Positions 10,755-21,285 of a stretch of DNA of 64,000 bases are shown one piece after another. The number at the start of each line of letters is the position of its first letter. Within the stretch, counting starts at the first letter, position 1. Below the pieces are notes generated by a model. It saw only the letters and a program-made list of their open reading frames with translations. It was not told the DNA's origin and ran no database searches. A program made the position numbers and the translations under genes. This DNA is from Nemertoderma westbladi (taxonomy: Eukaryota > Xenacoelomorpha > Nemertodermatida > Nemertodermatidae), in assembly GCA_032718475.1 (NCBI GenBank), contig JAUCBJ010008009.1, positions 62,001-126,000 of the forward strand, read 5' to 3'.

Positions 10755-11375
10755 CTATGAGTCCATAGCTTTCCAGTTCGCTTCTTGAACTGGGCTGAAA
10801 ACAAAATCCTGAAGATGGACGGAATTTCGGTTGACACTATTGCTATAGACCCAGGGCGATGGTGGTGATTGATGCAGACTTGCATTAAAGTCTCCCAGGA
10901 ATGTTAAGAATGCATGCTGATCCACTCCATCAGTAGCTGCTTGGAGATTGTGGTAGAAATTTTTCACCTCCTCTACAGGGGCAACAGTAGTTGGAGAGTA
11001 GCACACAATCAGAACCACCTTAGGAAACTTCTTAGCCAGTCTTCCAGAACATGAGAAGTGGCAACAGATGATACGGTTAGAGAGTTGGTCTATTTTGTCC
11101 AATCCTGCATGTGCAGTTGGATTCATCAATAGACCAATACCACCATTGCCACTATCATCTGCTGACGCGAGGGCGAGTCGCCAACCGCCCCCCATGTCCT
11201 TAATCAGAACCTCATCCGTCTGTCCATGTCCAGTCTGCATTTGGTGCTCTTGAACACCCACTGCGCTAAGAGAAAGCTTATCTGCCAAGGCAGTCAGCTG
11301 ACCTTGTCGCATTGGGGACCCGAGTGTTAGGGTGTTTACTGAGGCTAGTCTAGTGACTTGCCTCAGATTCACCAA
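10755..11375 (-). pseudogene. LINE family B endonuclease domain (APE type)
   Basis: The frame of about 206 residues contains the conserved endonuclease blocks: the opening LTLGSPMRQGQL segment, SAVGVQEHQ (catalytic Glu region), GGIGLLMN, VCYSPTT and FLTFLGDFNA (GDFN catalytic block). In autonomous elements this domain nicks target DNA to prime reverse transcription. The frame breaks after the LQDFVFSPVQ segment before the RT region, so the ORF is not intact. Confidence 0.75.
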
Positions 11376-12331
11376 TGGCTTTGTTGGTCGGGGTGGAACA
11401 TGAGAGTAGCCTTCAACTCCAGAATCCCTCCCCCCTCACAATCTGGCCTCCCTGGTGACCCAGGGTTTGGGCCAGAAAGGTTATCAGGAAAGGGACTCAA
11501 AGAATTGTTGGCTTCTCTCTTTCCAGTAGGGGGTGAGAGAGGCAGCCGGTCAGGAGATAACTGATGCCTGTGAGGCCGATTGTGTCCGGTAATTCCGCTG
11601 GCCTCTAGTGGCCGGACCTCCGCATTTCTAATGTATTCCATAGTGGGGGGTTGGGGAGTGCTTTTTAGCCGAGTCAGCTCTCGGGGCAAATACCACACCC
11701 TGGTTTGCCGTTCCACAGGGTGGGTGTCGCAGTGGAGTCAGATATGAGGTCCATATCTACTCTGGCGCACATGACCCACCATTGGCTGTGCAGCTCATCT
11801 GCTGGGTCATGCCCTGTACCCCTGCTGCCAGGTGCAGGTCGCAGTGAAGTGCACTCAGAGTGGACATGAGAACACTCTACTCCTGACCAGCCGCATTATT
11901 GGTAGATCACCATCTGCCTGGCCAGGCCATATACCCATGCAGCCAAGTATATGGGTCCTTAATCCAGGACCAACGGCGTCCTTATCCCGCAACGAAGGGG
12001 GTCCTAGTTACAGGACCAGATTTGCCCTAGTAAGAGGGTCTATGCAGCTACAGCTGGCACCTCCTTTATGCTGCATGGAGGTGGCAAGTTTCCTTGATCA
12101 ATGACCTAGAATACCTGACCTGGCCTTACCTGACAAGATCTGGGTGTGTACATGGAAACAGTATTGTTTTATAAGCAATAATAATTATTATAATATTTCA
12201 TTGATTGTATTTATCACAAAGATGATATGTATTACTAAACTAGAAGTTTATATCTTATTTCATCAAATATTGATATCTAAAAGTTAAACCGTTGTTGTTT
12301 TGTGTTTAGTTTTTATCACTGAATATTTGAA

Positions 12332-12552
12332 TTATATTGATTCGTAGTTCGCAGATGCCATCGGTAAACAGAATAGTTTTCTGTAGATAACCAGGCAACC
12401 GTGTTTGATATTGGTTGGTAGCATGGACCAGAACTCGTAGTTAGGAAACAATTCCAATCCCTTAGCACCATGGGTCACTTTGTTATAAACAACTCCCACC
12501 ACCAGATACGTGACTACACCGATGAGAAACAGAATGAGAAGAATACTCCCAG
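12332..12552 (-). CDS. M6PR/MRH-like gene, exon 4 (transmembrane helix and tail)
   Basis: After the acceptor TCTCTTTCAG (ending 12553) the exon gives SAGSILLILFLIGVVTYL across the junction, a full membrane helix, then NKVTHGAKGLELFPNYEFW and a tail ending ...NYESI before TAA at 12334-12332. This exon is the most diagnostic part of the gene. Confidence 0.8.
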
Positions 12553-15500
12553 CTGAAAGAGAATCAAGCATTTTCATTTTTGAGTAAGTCCTACAACAAA
12601 CAACCAAACTTAGTTTATGGTACTGTATCTTTTGATAGGCCAAATTCCAACTTAACACATATTATTGGTGTTTTCTGGAAGTCATTGCGCGTTCAAAGTT
12701 GTGTCCAACGAAAGTTATAACTTATTTAATACTTCGGTATTACTTTTGAATTGCGTAGATGCCGTAGTTACTATGGTTTCTTTATCACTTTCAATTTAAA
12801 TATTCCGTTAATCATTTATGGGCTCAATTCAATTTAAAGGAAATTCTATTTATGATACCGGTACGCATTTAGATGCAGCCATGGTTGGTTACTTCAACCC
12901 CGAACTAACATCCCCATTTTTTGAGTAAATTTTGAAGTTTTGAACCAATAATTTCACAACATATGAACGTATTCTTTAACTAATAACTAAACAAACTCAC
13001 AGAAACTAATATTCTAACGATTTTATACTAATTCCCAAATGCAGGTCATTTAAATCGAACAAGTTATATATCCTCTTTCGTTTATTTTTGTTTGTTAGGC
13101 ATTATTTATTATGTAGAATTTTACACAATTCGTCTTATCGTGACATTTGATATATATATTATTTTTTTCAATTACTGTTTATTTGGTTCATTTGATTACA
13201 TCAACCATCACATTAGTCTTGCAATAAACCACAGTTTTGGTTTAATCACTTTCGAAGTTTTTGTGGTAAACATATGTAAAAAGATGTCTAGAACTATGAA
13301 AACATAAAATATAGTATTGTTGGATATACATAAGATATTTGTATGCATTTTTATGCATGAAGAATGCTCACAATGGAGCAAATAGAAGAGTGTACTTTCA
13401 AAACATGGTTTACACGGTTTAACGCCGCTTTCACACTATCCAGTCAAAAGTCAAAAGACAAAAGACGGATAGTGTGAAAGCGGCCTAAGGGCTAATTTTT
13501 ATTTCAAAATATTGGAAATTATTTTTCATTTGTCCACTTTTGTATGTTTTGAAAGTCTTTCCATTTCATTCTAGGTTCCAAAATATAGGATTAACAATGA
13601 CAAGGTCAACAAATATGCAAAATCGAAAATTTCAAACTACTCTGCTGTGTACCAAAATCCAGATCTGAGTAACATCGATTTTTTTGCATTAGGTCTATGA
13701 GCCTTATAAATAGAAGAACTCTTGCCAATATTGTGTTGCATAGGCAGTTTCCACATTGTGATAATTCAGACTACACTGTTCAACACTGTTCAAGACCACA
13801 TTGCCATAAATATTTACTTGGTTAGAAAAAGTTAGATTAATAAATTTGGTCACATCGGTTTAATTTAAATTGGAATGTCATAAAACACAAGTACCAAATA
13901 CATGAACTGCTCATGTATTTGTTACTTGTGTTTTACGACATTCCAATTTAAATTAAACCGATGTGACCAAATTTATTAATGTTTAATGGAAATCTCGAAG
14001 TGATAGCAATTGTAACATTATCCAAATTAGAAATCGTGTTTTAATTTCGATTGCAGCAAGTTATTCCAAAATGAAGTAAAGTACTTTTTATAACAATATT
14101 GTGGCCATATGATTGAGGCCATTCCAATGCCAATTCAGTTATTAAAGCTACCTATTAATTATTCCTATCAAGATTACATGAATAGAAGCAGCAAAATCTG
14201 TATATCACCGGCACTCTGTGGCGGAGCAGCGGTTGAAATGCTACAAAACGCTACACCGTTTTCGAATCGGCTGCAAGCCCACTTCCTACAGCTTCATGTA
14301 GCTGGGTGCCGTTGCGACCTTGCAGCTAAATCGAAATAAACGGGTCTTAAAGTAATGCAATAAATATACACAATGAATAATGGGAGAATCTTTTAGGGTC
14401 ATTTAACCCAAGGAATGCCTCTTCACGACCATCGGTTGATTCCACTCTGATTCCTAAGTTCCCATGATTCCCAATTATCGACCAGTTAACTTAGGGTGAA
14501 TGAGTGCCATGGTTGGCATGGTTGGGTTAGGCTGTAGCATATAAAGCACTTTGCCCAAACTGTGCCGCCATAACTAGGGATCGAACCAGGGCCCCCCTGA
14601 TTGGAAGCACAGGAATGTATTATTATTATTTATTCGTTATATATAATTAATTAATTAATTACAAATAAATGATAGTAAACTTACCACTAAGTCCATATAC
14701 TGTATAAATCGGTTCTGGGTAGAGAAAACAGGCACCAGCAAAGCGCACGGTAATGGAATAGAAACATGCGCGATTGTGAGTTACCCTTACTATCTGTATT
14801 GGGTCAGGAACGATGCTATCTCCAACTGAACTGAAAGTAAAATTTTTGTAAATCATCATAGTGAAATGTAAAATTTATATTCAGCCCGTTTTATTAACTA
14901 CTTCAAATCTATTACATACTCACATACTCATGCGGGTTTTTTATAAACAGAAAAGTGATATCCATAAGTTTGTAGTGCTACTTTTTAAGCGCCCTCCATT
15001 TCTACTTGGTACTTGACTTTATTGGTATCCGGTTTGGCCTTTTTTTAGGATACATACTGATCAATTTAATTGTTTATAACTATGAAATAACTACTAATAC
15101 TAAATCTCTATTCTCTATCAATTACCCAAATAATATTAAACGAATGATTAAAGTAGTGCTTATAGTCTACGAAGAGCTGAACGAAGCTGAACCATCAATA
15201 TGAATTGTATTAAACGGAAGATGAATAATACTGGCAGTATAATGAACATATATAAATTCGGATAGTACTTAAGTCATATCTGAACCCAATCTGAACCCAA
15301 TCTGAACCCAATCGGAATCGTAAATAGAAAGAGGAGTGAAAATTATTAATTTTTGTATTAACAATTTAGAAATTTGAAGAAATTTTACATATCTTTTTTC
15401 ATATTTAAATTTGCGGGAAGCCGCAGCACTACTGCTGTATTAGGTACTGCAGTTTCTGCTATATTGTACTGCTGTGCAGTCATTCAGTCGTTAATGTTAT

Positions 15501-17225
15501 AGCTCACCTCTACCGCTAGGCGGTATCCCATACATACAAAGTAGAATCTACATATTTTTTCGAACAGTAGTACATACAATACGAAAGTACACGATGCCAG
15601 CTCAGCTTGGCCACGGCTTAATCCCAAAGCGTGCAGTACACTTTAACTCCCCGATTTCTGGGCCTTTTCCCACAAATTTAATATTTTTACAATTCGTGAT
15701 TAAGTATTGCCTTTCATATAATAATTTATAGGACCACAGCAGAATAAGATATCGTTGCCGAAAATTATTTTATTTACACGTTCTTCAACTCGAACATAAA
15801 TCTCCATCAGGATGGATTGATTTACTGGTATCATTTACACAAGTTGGGCCTTCGTACAGCAAAAAAGAAAGGAAGAGGAAAAAAAGCTGGAAGACAATTC
15901 AACGGACAATTATAAATAAACGGACAATTATAATTAATGTATACTATGGTTAGTTATATATTCTGATATTGGCTTCCGACACACACACTGACACACACCC
16001 ACCGTCATACTTTTGGAAAACGACCATAGTATAATAATAACAGTTCGCTGATGGCTCGCAGTTTTGACTCGCCCCACATGACTTTACGGAAGTCATTTTG
16101 TTCCGCTTACCTTATTAACCAAGGATTTGTTTTGTCGCATTGGAAGTGAACGAGCGCGTGTAGTGTTCCGCAAATAACTTCTTCTCCCATCGGAAATCCA
16201 ACAAAGAATGCCCCATCACCAGAATGCTCGGGGGCGAATGGGTCATCCCCAGGTTTGTAGTTACCTATCAGTAGCATCTCACCAACTGTGCCATTCTAGA
16301 TTGATTATAAAGACAGTAGGGTTGCGAGCGCACAGTGGCACCAGATTAAGGTATTGACAGATGGGATGCCATGAGGGCGTAAATTTCCGACATACAAGCT
16401 ATCAGGAAGTATTTTCTGGTCTACCTTTAACATGAACCGCTAGCGGAATGGTTAATGGTTATAGCCCCAGACTTCCAACATGGAGGTCTCCAGTTCGATC
16501 CCACCTGGAAGTCATTGCCGAATTTGCAAAGTTGTGCCCAACGAAATCTATAATTCCAGATAGAGTAGTTTTGATGCAATACCTACCCTACAGTCCCTAC
16601 ATCCTTTTGTGCAAGACACTATTGTAATTGTAAAACTATACAAACCAAAACACAGTCTTTATTAGATTTTGCAATTGTTTCCTAATTAAAAATTCTTAGT
16701 CATGTCAATTTATTTAAAATTAAGGCAAATTACTTACTGTAGTTCGCACTCAATGAAAAATAATACTCGACTATTTAAAAATTTATCTACAAGCCACACA
16801 AGTCACATCACAACAATACACTCTGAATACCCCCCCCCCCCCCCCCCCCCGAGTGGCAACCATAAATACGATAAACCCGATAATTTATCATTTATTCTGG
16901 TTTTACGAACCGCGAACACTGGTTCCTGAACCATGCTGGCACGCGGATACTTTGCGAATCTCCCATCAAATGATTCCAGACTTGAACAAATCGACATGTA
17001 AAAGTTACAGTTCACAGTCGCATTATCGTAGAAGTTGAAACATTGACCAAATTTCGAGAATTTCCATATGGTTGAAGTTAGATTGACTACGTCATAGTTT
17101 TCAACAACGTAGGTATCTGCGGAGCAAATTTCAGCTGATGGTGAGTCTAAGTGAACCCCTGGCAAGTATAGAATCAGAGCCAGTAGCCACAGGCTACACA
17201 AATATTTGTACATAATGTAGTACAT
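12332..17225 (-). CDS. Cation-dependent mannose-6-phosphate-receptor-like (MRH) membrane protein, four exons
   Basis: Exons (minus): about 17225-16907, 16295-16111, 14830-14685 and 12552-12332, giving about 290 residues, close to the usual M6PR length. The product has an N-terminal signal peptide (YKYLCSLWLLALILYLPG), a luminal MRH-like region (YDVVNLTSTIW, FYMSICSSL, HALVHFQCDKTNP, ACFYSITVRFAGAC), one transmembrane helix (GSILLILFLIGVVTYLVVG) and a short tail with GAKGLELFPNYEFW. This last motif strongly resembles the M6PR post-membrane segment. Phases agree at exon 2/3 and 3/4, with donors TAAG|GTAAGC and AGTG|GTAAGT and acceptors TTACTTTCAG and TCTCTTTCAG. The family sorts lysosomal hydrolases from the trans-Golgi; that role is inferred. 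The exon 1/2 junction is ambiguous (two phase-compatible pairs). Confidence 0.8.
13424..13484. mobile_element. Short MITE-like element with perfect 18-bp inverted ends
   Basis: GCCGCTTTCACACTATCC at 13424-13441 is the exact reverse complement of 13467-13484, around a 25-nt centre rich in CAAAAG. It lies in intron 3 of the M6PR-like gene. Size and structure fit a minimal non-autonomous DNA transposon; the flanking target duplication is unclear. Confidence 0.55.
13836..13980. repeat. 145-nt near-perfect hairpin in intron 3 of the M6PR-like gene
   Basis: About 70-bp arms beginning ATTAATAAATTTGGTCACAT are inverted around a loop of only about 5 nt, with a couple of mismatches. It could be a foldback MITE or the source of a long hairpin RNA. 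The arms carry no coding frame. Confidence 0.75.
14109..14339. other. Unidentified moderately GC-rich insert, possible repeat fragment
   Basis: A 76-codon plus-strand frame exists, but this lies inside intron 3 of the M6PR-like gene on the opposite strand and shows no recognisable motif. The higher GC and abrupt edges suggest a repeat fragment. Confidence 0.2.
14480..14605 (-). repeat. tRNA-derived SINE fragment
   Basis: On the minus strand CCTGGTTCGATCCCTAG is a B-box-like tRNA T-arm, followed by GGGCAAAGTGCTTTATATGC, a SINE-body type sequence. Located in intron 3 of the M6PR-like gene. Confidence 0.5.
14685..14830 (-). CDS. M6PR/MRH-like gene, exon 3
   Basis: The acceptor TTACTTTCAG ends at 14831 and the donor AGTG|GTAAGT starts at 14684. 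The 146-bp exon takes one base to complete the codon left by exon 2 and leaves phase 1 for exon 4. It encodes the end of the luminal domain, with CFYSITVRFAGAC and a Cys-Phe-Leu-Tyr segment before the membrane helix. Confidence 0.75.
16111..16295 (-). CDS. M6PR/MRH-like gene, exon 2
   Basis: The encoded peptide runs from VGEMLLIGNYKPGDDP to HALVHFQCDKTNPWLI. The donor TAAG|GTAAGC at 16110-16105 is strong. The 5' edge is 16295 or 16285 depending on the acceptor used. No frame of 60 codons marks this exon; it was found by looking for splice sites around MRH motifs. Confidence 0.7.
16425..16640 (+). repeat. tRNA-derived SINE
   Basis: TAGCGGAATGGTTAATGG resembles an A box and CCAGTTCGATCCCACCTGG a B box/T-arm. 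Downstream, TTGTGCAAGACACTATTG is SINE-body-like. It lies in intron 1 of the M6PR-like gene. The body segment GGAAGTCATTG recurs at about 12675, where a fragment of the same family may lie. Confidence 0.55.
16830..16850. repeat. C21 homopolymer
   Basis: Twenty-one consecutive C, followed by GAGTGG. It lies in intron 1 just downstream of exon 1 of the M6PR-like gene. Confidence 0.9.
16907..17225 (-). CDS. M6PR/MRH-like gene, exon 1
   Basis: ATG at 17225-17223 (a second in-frame ATG at 17213) opens a signal peptide and the first half of the MRH region with four cysteines. The 3' edge is either 16907 (donor C|GTAAAA, phase 1, pairing with an acceptor at 16286-16287) or 16911 (GCG|GTTCGT, phase 0, pairing with an acceptor at 16296-16297). 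The open frame continues to 16803 only through a poly-G tract and is not believed to be coding there. Confidence 0.7.
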
Positions 17226-17841
17226 ATATGACAGATATGTTATGATATGAAATATGTTATTGAAAGTTTATTTATTGTAATTTATTACCGAACTGTTGGA
17301 GAATTATTGCAAATGAGTTGATCTATCAGATTATCTAGTAACTATATCAACAATCCAATTAAACTCCATTGGGGTTTAATATTGGTTGTCTTGGCTATAG
17401 TTTATTATTTATTAGACTTTCCCCACAAATATATTACAAAGTCGAATGCGCCGATTACCATCTATACTTTGTCCCGAAGTTTTAGGAATCATCACGATAC
17501 GACTACTGAGCTGACTAGTGGTGGTTCACATTGAATATGGTTGGTTATTCCTGCCTACGCGGTTTATGCTGTAGCTTTTATTTATTTGTGTGCATATAGA
17601 AAGCAGCCGATTCCAGGAAAAATAAATTTTTTGAGTTATGTATTGGAAAAGAAACGCATTTTAATTATTTCAAATGCACATGAACCCACCCACATGTAAT
17701 TGCAACTCACAGATCAAAAGTTACGAATGAAATAGTAAATGTAATTAAAAGGAAAATTTTATAATAGTAATTTTGAAGTATTGATTTAATAGCTCGAAAA
17801 CTATGTTTTTAAATCGACGTAAATCGTAACTCTATGTTCGT
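17226..17841. other. Upstream flank of the M6PR-like gene, no gene seen
   Basis: AT-rich; presumably contains the promoter of the minus-strand M6PR-like gene. No clear TATA or initiator could be singled out. Confidence 0.4.
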
Positions 17842-18240
17842 CTGTCTGACTAACTAACTAAAACTCCGTTGCGGTCGGTCGTTGGTCGGAGAATTCATTT
17901 CCGATGTCAGTTTTCATGTTTGAAGAGATATAGAATGAATGCGTGTCTGTCTGTATATCCGACAGTGCGACAGACATACAAACAGTCTTGAATCCATAAT
18001 ACATAAAAACTGACATCGGAAATGAAATCACCACCCATAAATACCCCCATAACGGAAATTTTAGTCAGCTAGTATACTTCCTTATTTTTTGACAGACAGA
18101 CAGACTGACAGCCCGACTGACAACGTAAATCAGCGAGCCCCACAAAAGCCCCATATTTTAAATCAGCACAACCTCCAAAGTGTTAATAATCATTGAATTA
18201 TTTGACAGACAATATGATAGACATATAAGACTGTCAGACG
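17842..18240. mobile_element. Foldback element with (GACA)n ends
   Basis: GTCTGTCTGACTAACTAACT near 17850 and GACAGACAGACAGACTGACA near 18090 form inverted ends. ATTTCCGATGTCAGTTTT (about 17897-17914) is inverted at AAAACTGACATCGGAAAT (about 18006-18023), and AAACTCCGTT is mirrored by AACGGAAATTTT. The degenerate GACA repeats continue to about 18240. No coding capacity. Confidence 0.55.
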
Positions 18241-18639
18241 GTCAGACCGACAAAACAACAAAAGACTTTTGACAATTTTTTTTTAAACTTTTTATTCACC
18301 ATTATAATTTTCTCAAAATGAAATCAGCTCAGAATGGGCTGGGTTTCTATATGCACTGACATATTTTCCACCTTTCGTATTTCTCGAGGTGGTAATTAGC
18401 ATTCGGAAAAAACCGGAAATTATCCGACATCCGAGAAAATATTGGAGCGATAACAAATTTGGGAAATAAATAAAAATATACCATATTAATAAATATATTG
18501 TACAAAACATATTATTCACATTGTCTTCTATATAAAGTATTGTTGAAATTTTAATATCCATGCAATAATTTGATATATTATGCATCTTTTCACCCATAGG
18601 ATTGGGCATCTATTGAAGTATTGTTATAGTTTTTGTTGG

Positions 18640-18735
18640 GCTCAGCAGCTACTTCCAGGTGGGATTGAACCGGTGACCTTCAGGTTCGGTTCCCTGGCGC
18701 TCTATCCATTCCGACTGCAGCTAAGATGATACTGA
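18640..18735 (-). repeat. tRNA-derived SINE or tRNA pseudogene
   Basis: The minus strand reads GGAATGGATAGAGCGCCAGG (A-box-like) and 30 nt later CACCGGTTCAATCCCACC (B box). The anticodon arm does not fold well, so a SINE head is more likely than a functional tRNA. Confidence 0.5.
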
Positions 18736-18777
18736 TACGTCGACCCGGATATACCACGTGATGAGTTGTAGGTCTCC

Positions 18778-18873
18778 AAAAATACCAAATCTATTGAAAT
18801 AAATATTAATAATTTAACAACTTACAAAAATACCAAATCTATTGAAATAAATATTAATAACATAACAACTTCT
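18778..18873. repeat. 48-bp tandem duplication
   Basis: AAAATACCAAATCTATTGAA followed by ATAAATATTAATAA occurs twice with period 48. Confidence 0.8.
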
Positions 18874-18937
18874 ATTGTACCTATTTTAACACTGCACACG
18901 GATGTGAGATTTAACTGTCGATCTAAAATAATGTTGA

Positions 18938-19140
18938 TTATCTATAGGTTTTTATTTGATTATTGAGTTCGTTCCAATTTTTAATACCATTGAAATAGAA
19001 AATGTCAGTTTCGAAGGATTTACATTTCGGGAGGTAGAAGTTTGAAGCACTAGCTCTGGTAATGTAAGAGTGTGTATCGCGCACTCTGTTGAATTTTTGT
19101 TTTAGGTAATTGGGACACTTAACCATTATACACTTATACC
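18938..19140 (-). pseudogene. LINE C-terminal fragment (jockey/CR1/L2 type)
   Basis: A 62-codon frame ends with SNFYLPKCKSF and FNGIKNWNELNNQIKTYR before the stop. This matches the usual C-terminus of such reverse transcriptases (a TR...P block, then a WN.LP-type block). The rest of the element is absent. Confidence 0.55.
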
Positions 19141-19364
19141 ATGGTTAATGCGTAGCTGCTTAACTCTACTATCTAAGTTAAGTTGTCCATTCGGAAAATC
19201 ATACATTTGTACATTATTACATTTTAAATCGGCAGTTAAATCTCTTCTCCGTCCGATTTGATTGATAATCAACAGTCCGCTGTGTATAATTAATAATCAT
19301 AATCATAATATTATGTAGTTTTGTTGTTTCTGAAGAGATGTTACCAGATACAAATATATAGTAA

Positions 19365-19640
19365 ATGTTAGTGTTACACTTATGGGGTTATGGGCGCACG
19401 CACCGAACTATGGTGGGTGCGTTCGTTTCATGGCCAGATGATGTCGGATCCGTGCTGGGTCGCATGTTTGCAAATGGAACCTACACGCATTCAAAAGTGA
19501 CTCACAAGGAGTTGACAAGTTTAATATTGATACGACAAAAATCCAACGACATGAACGACATTGCTACCCTACAACATTTAGGTAAATAGAAGCCAGATCG
19601 TAATCAATAAATTGTTATTCCAACTTTGAATAAACTTTTT
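19365..19640 (+). CDS. Unidentified possible exon with downstream poly(A) signals
   Basis: A 74-codon frame (19365-19589, ATG start) has balanced amino-acid use (SWPDDVGSVLGRMF, HKELTSLILIRQKSND) unlike its surroundings. TTTAG|GTAAAT near the stop could instead be a splice donor. Two AATAAA signals follow at about 19605 and 19629. No family recognised; it may be a transposon remnant. Confidence 0.3.
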
Positions 19641-21045
19641 TTGATTAAACTATTGTGTTGTGGTTCGGTGGGCTGATGAGGCGCCTGTGTCGTCAACCGT
19701 TTATCGATTGTTTCCGTTCTCAGCTAGGCCAACCTAGGCAATCACCACTCTGCTTGTCAACAATCAAACGCAGCAGCCCGGCTTCCATATAGCCGAGCGC
19801 CGATGGCTGGATGCCGCGGTTTAATCATCCCATGCGGCATAATTCGCAGCGGCGCACTGTAATTGAAATATATTGATATTATGGGTAAAACGCGATAATG
19901 TGCGCGACGAGTTATAGAATCTACCGAAATTAATATTTAATCAGAGTTAAGGAGATAATTCCAGTTTAAGGTTTTATTATTATTACCTACTCTAGAATCG
20001 TTCATGAATTAGCAACCTTTGCAGGATATCCAAATAAATCACATATAATATTAGTTTGATCTGCAGGTGGCGAACGCATACTGTAAGAAACAGGTTGGAT
20101 AGTTTGTTTGATTCAAATACTCCCATATACAATGTTAATGTAGTGTGTAACCTGTGAGTCAACTTGTCACCTGGATACATACAGAAAGTAAAAATTTAAA
20201 ACTGAATTATATGTAGTTGTCTTCGGCCATGAGACAATGGATTACGCACTAATTCTGTCGGGGACTTATTCCAGTGCGATCCCCCCCAGAACTATACTCC
20301 CCAGAGGAAAATCCAGTACTCATTTAGCTACCATTTAAGAATTCGCCCTGCCTAATCCCTTCAGAGCATTCGAAACGGAAACTCCACCAGCAGGGCTGGA
20401 ATCCGCAGCATCTGGAGAGATGTAAAGGTTCATAATTAACTTTCATCTTTTTTTGAAAATTGATACTGCTCTCTACCTGTGTCCTCGGCATTCGTTTATT
20501 GTTTTGGTTAGAATAGTTGTTAATGAAACTTGAAGGTTCAGGCGTAATGTTTAATATTCCAAATTAAGAACTATATGATTTTGTTTGAAACTGCAGCTGT
20601 TTGTATCGTTCAATGGTATTGATTTCAACTCTGCAAACATATGGGGCACCAACAATAATAATATTATAATATCGACATAAAAATCGACAAAATAATAGAG
20701 ATTTAGAAGGTTTAGAAGGTTATTATTTTAAGATACCGCAAACAAATTAAATGAATCTGAAGCACTTAAAAATATTGTGTTGACTACTCGTGGAAATTCT
20801 AAAAGTAGGGGTTCCAATATGCCGTGTAAAAATAGATGATAGATATCATTTAGGCTGTAGAATATCAACAAACAATTCGATATAATGTTTTTTATTGAAC
20901 TGAGAATAAATGTTACAGAAATTAATTGTTTAAATAGATCAGAATGTATATTGCGCTGTTCAATAATACAGTATTATAATCTCACCGCTTTAAATGATTT
21001 TGTTTTCATATCGCGAGGTTCTCTTTTCTTTGTCTTTTTTACATG
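19641..21045. other. No gene seen; scattered repeat-like segments
   Basis: The 19660-19860 segment is GC-rich (GCCGAGCGCC, GCAGCGGCGCACTG) and 20220-20420 contains another GC-richer block; both resemble short interspersed repeats. The rest is AT-rich without sustained frames. Confidence 0.35.
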
Positions 21046-21285
21046 TCCACAATAATGGGGTGAATGAGCTTTAAGCACTAAGGAATTTTGCAGACCTCAG
21101 GGGGCACACCAGCTCCTCCACTGGCACGATTGGTCTTAATGCGCTTTGCTGCAGTCTTGATTTCAGCAGCGGAGATGTCCCCAATATAGGGATATCTGTG
21201 AGCACAGTCTCCGACATTACATGTACCTTTAAGTTATCAGGCAATACCCTGTCATTGGTTAGAAGCTTCTCAAAGGATTATTTGA
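21046..21285 (-). pseudogene. LINE family B fragment (N-terminal RT region)
   Basis: Nucleotide similarity to 9840-10075 is obvious, including CACTGGCACGATTGGTCTTAATGC (first 20 bases identical) and TTATCAGGCAATACCCTGTC. It covers the segment coding for the NRASGVDGVPPE block. Truncated at both ends. Confidence 0.85.

Larger units (their letters stand above)
9302..12124 (-). mobile_element. LINE family B, ends intact but internally deleted, with 10-bp target-site duplication
   Basis: The element is flanked by CTTACCTGAC at 9292-9301 and again at 12125-12134, a direct 10-bp duplication. It starts (minus strand) with a GC-richer 5'UTR (about 12124-11720). Then come a leader frame (11716-11369), an AP-endonuclease region (11375-10755), the N-terminal RT region (10156-9640), the C-terminal region (9640-9346) and a (TAC)n tail at 9301-9316. 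The RT core between NGFRKGRG and SLVPPSLTLEQN is missing; comparison with 55843-57022 shows more than 1 kb has been lost. A full-length 5' end with an internal loss suggests recombination or RNA processing rather than ordinary 5' truncation. Confidence 0.85.

Noticed and set aside
16803-16906. Extension of M6PR-like exon 1 through the poly-G tract
   Set aside because: The MRH reading is better continued at exon 2, and a Gly homopolymer with a stop shortly after is not plausible for the luminal domain.
19671-19720. CTGATGAGGCGCC as another hammerhead core
   Set aside because: No GAAA at the right distance and no stem I partner.
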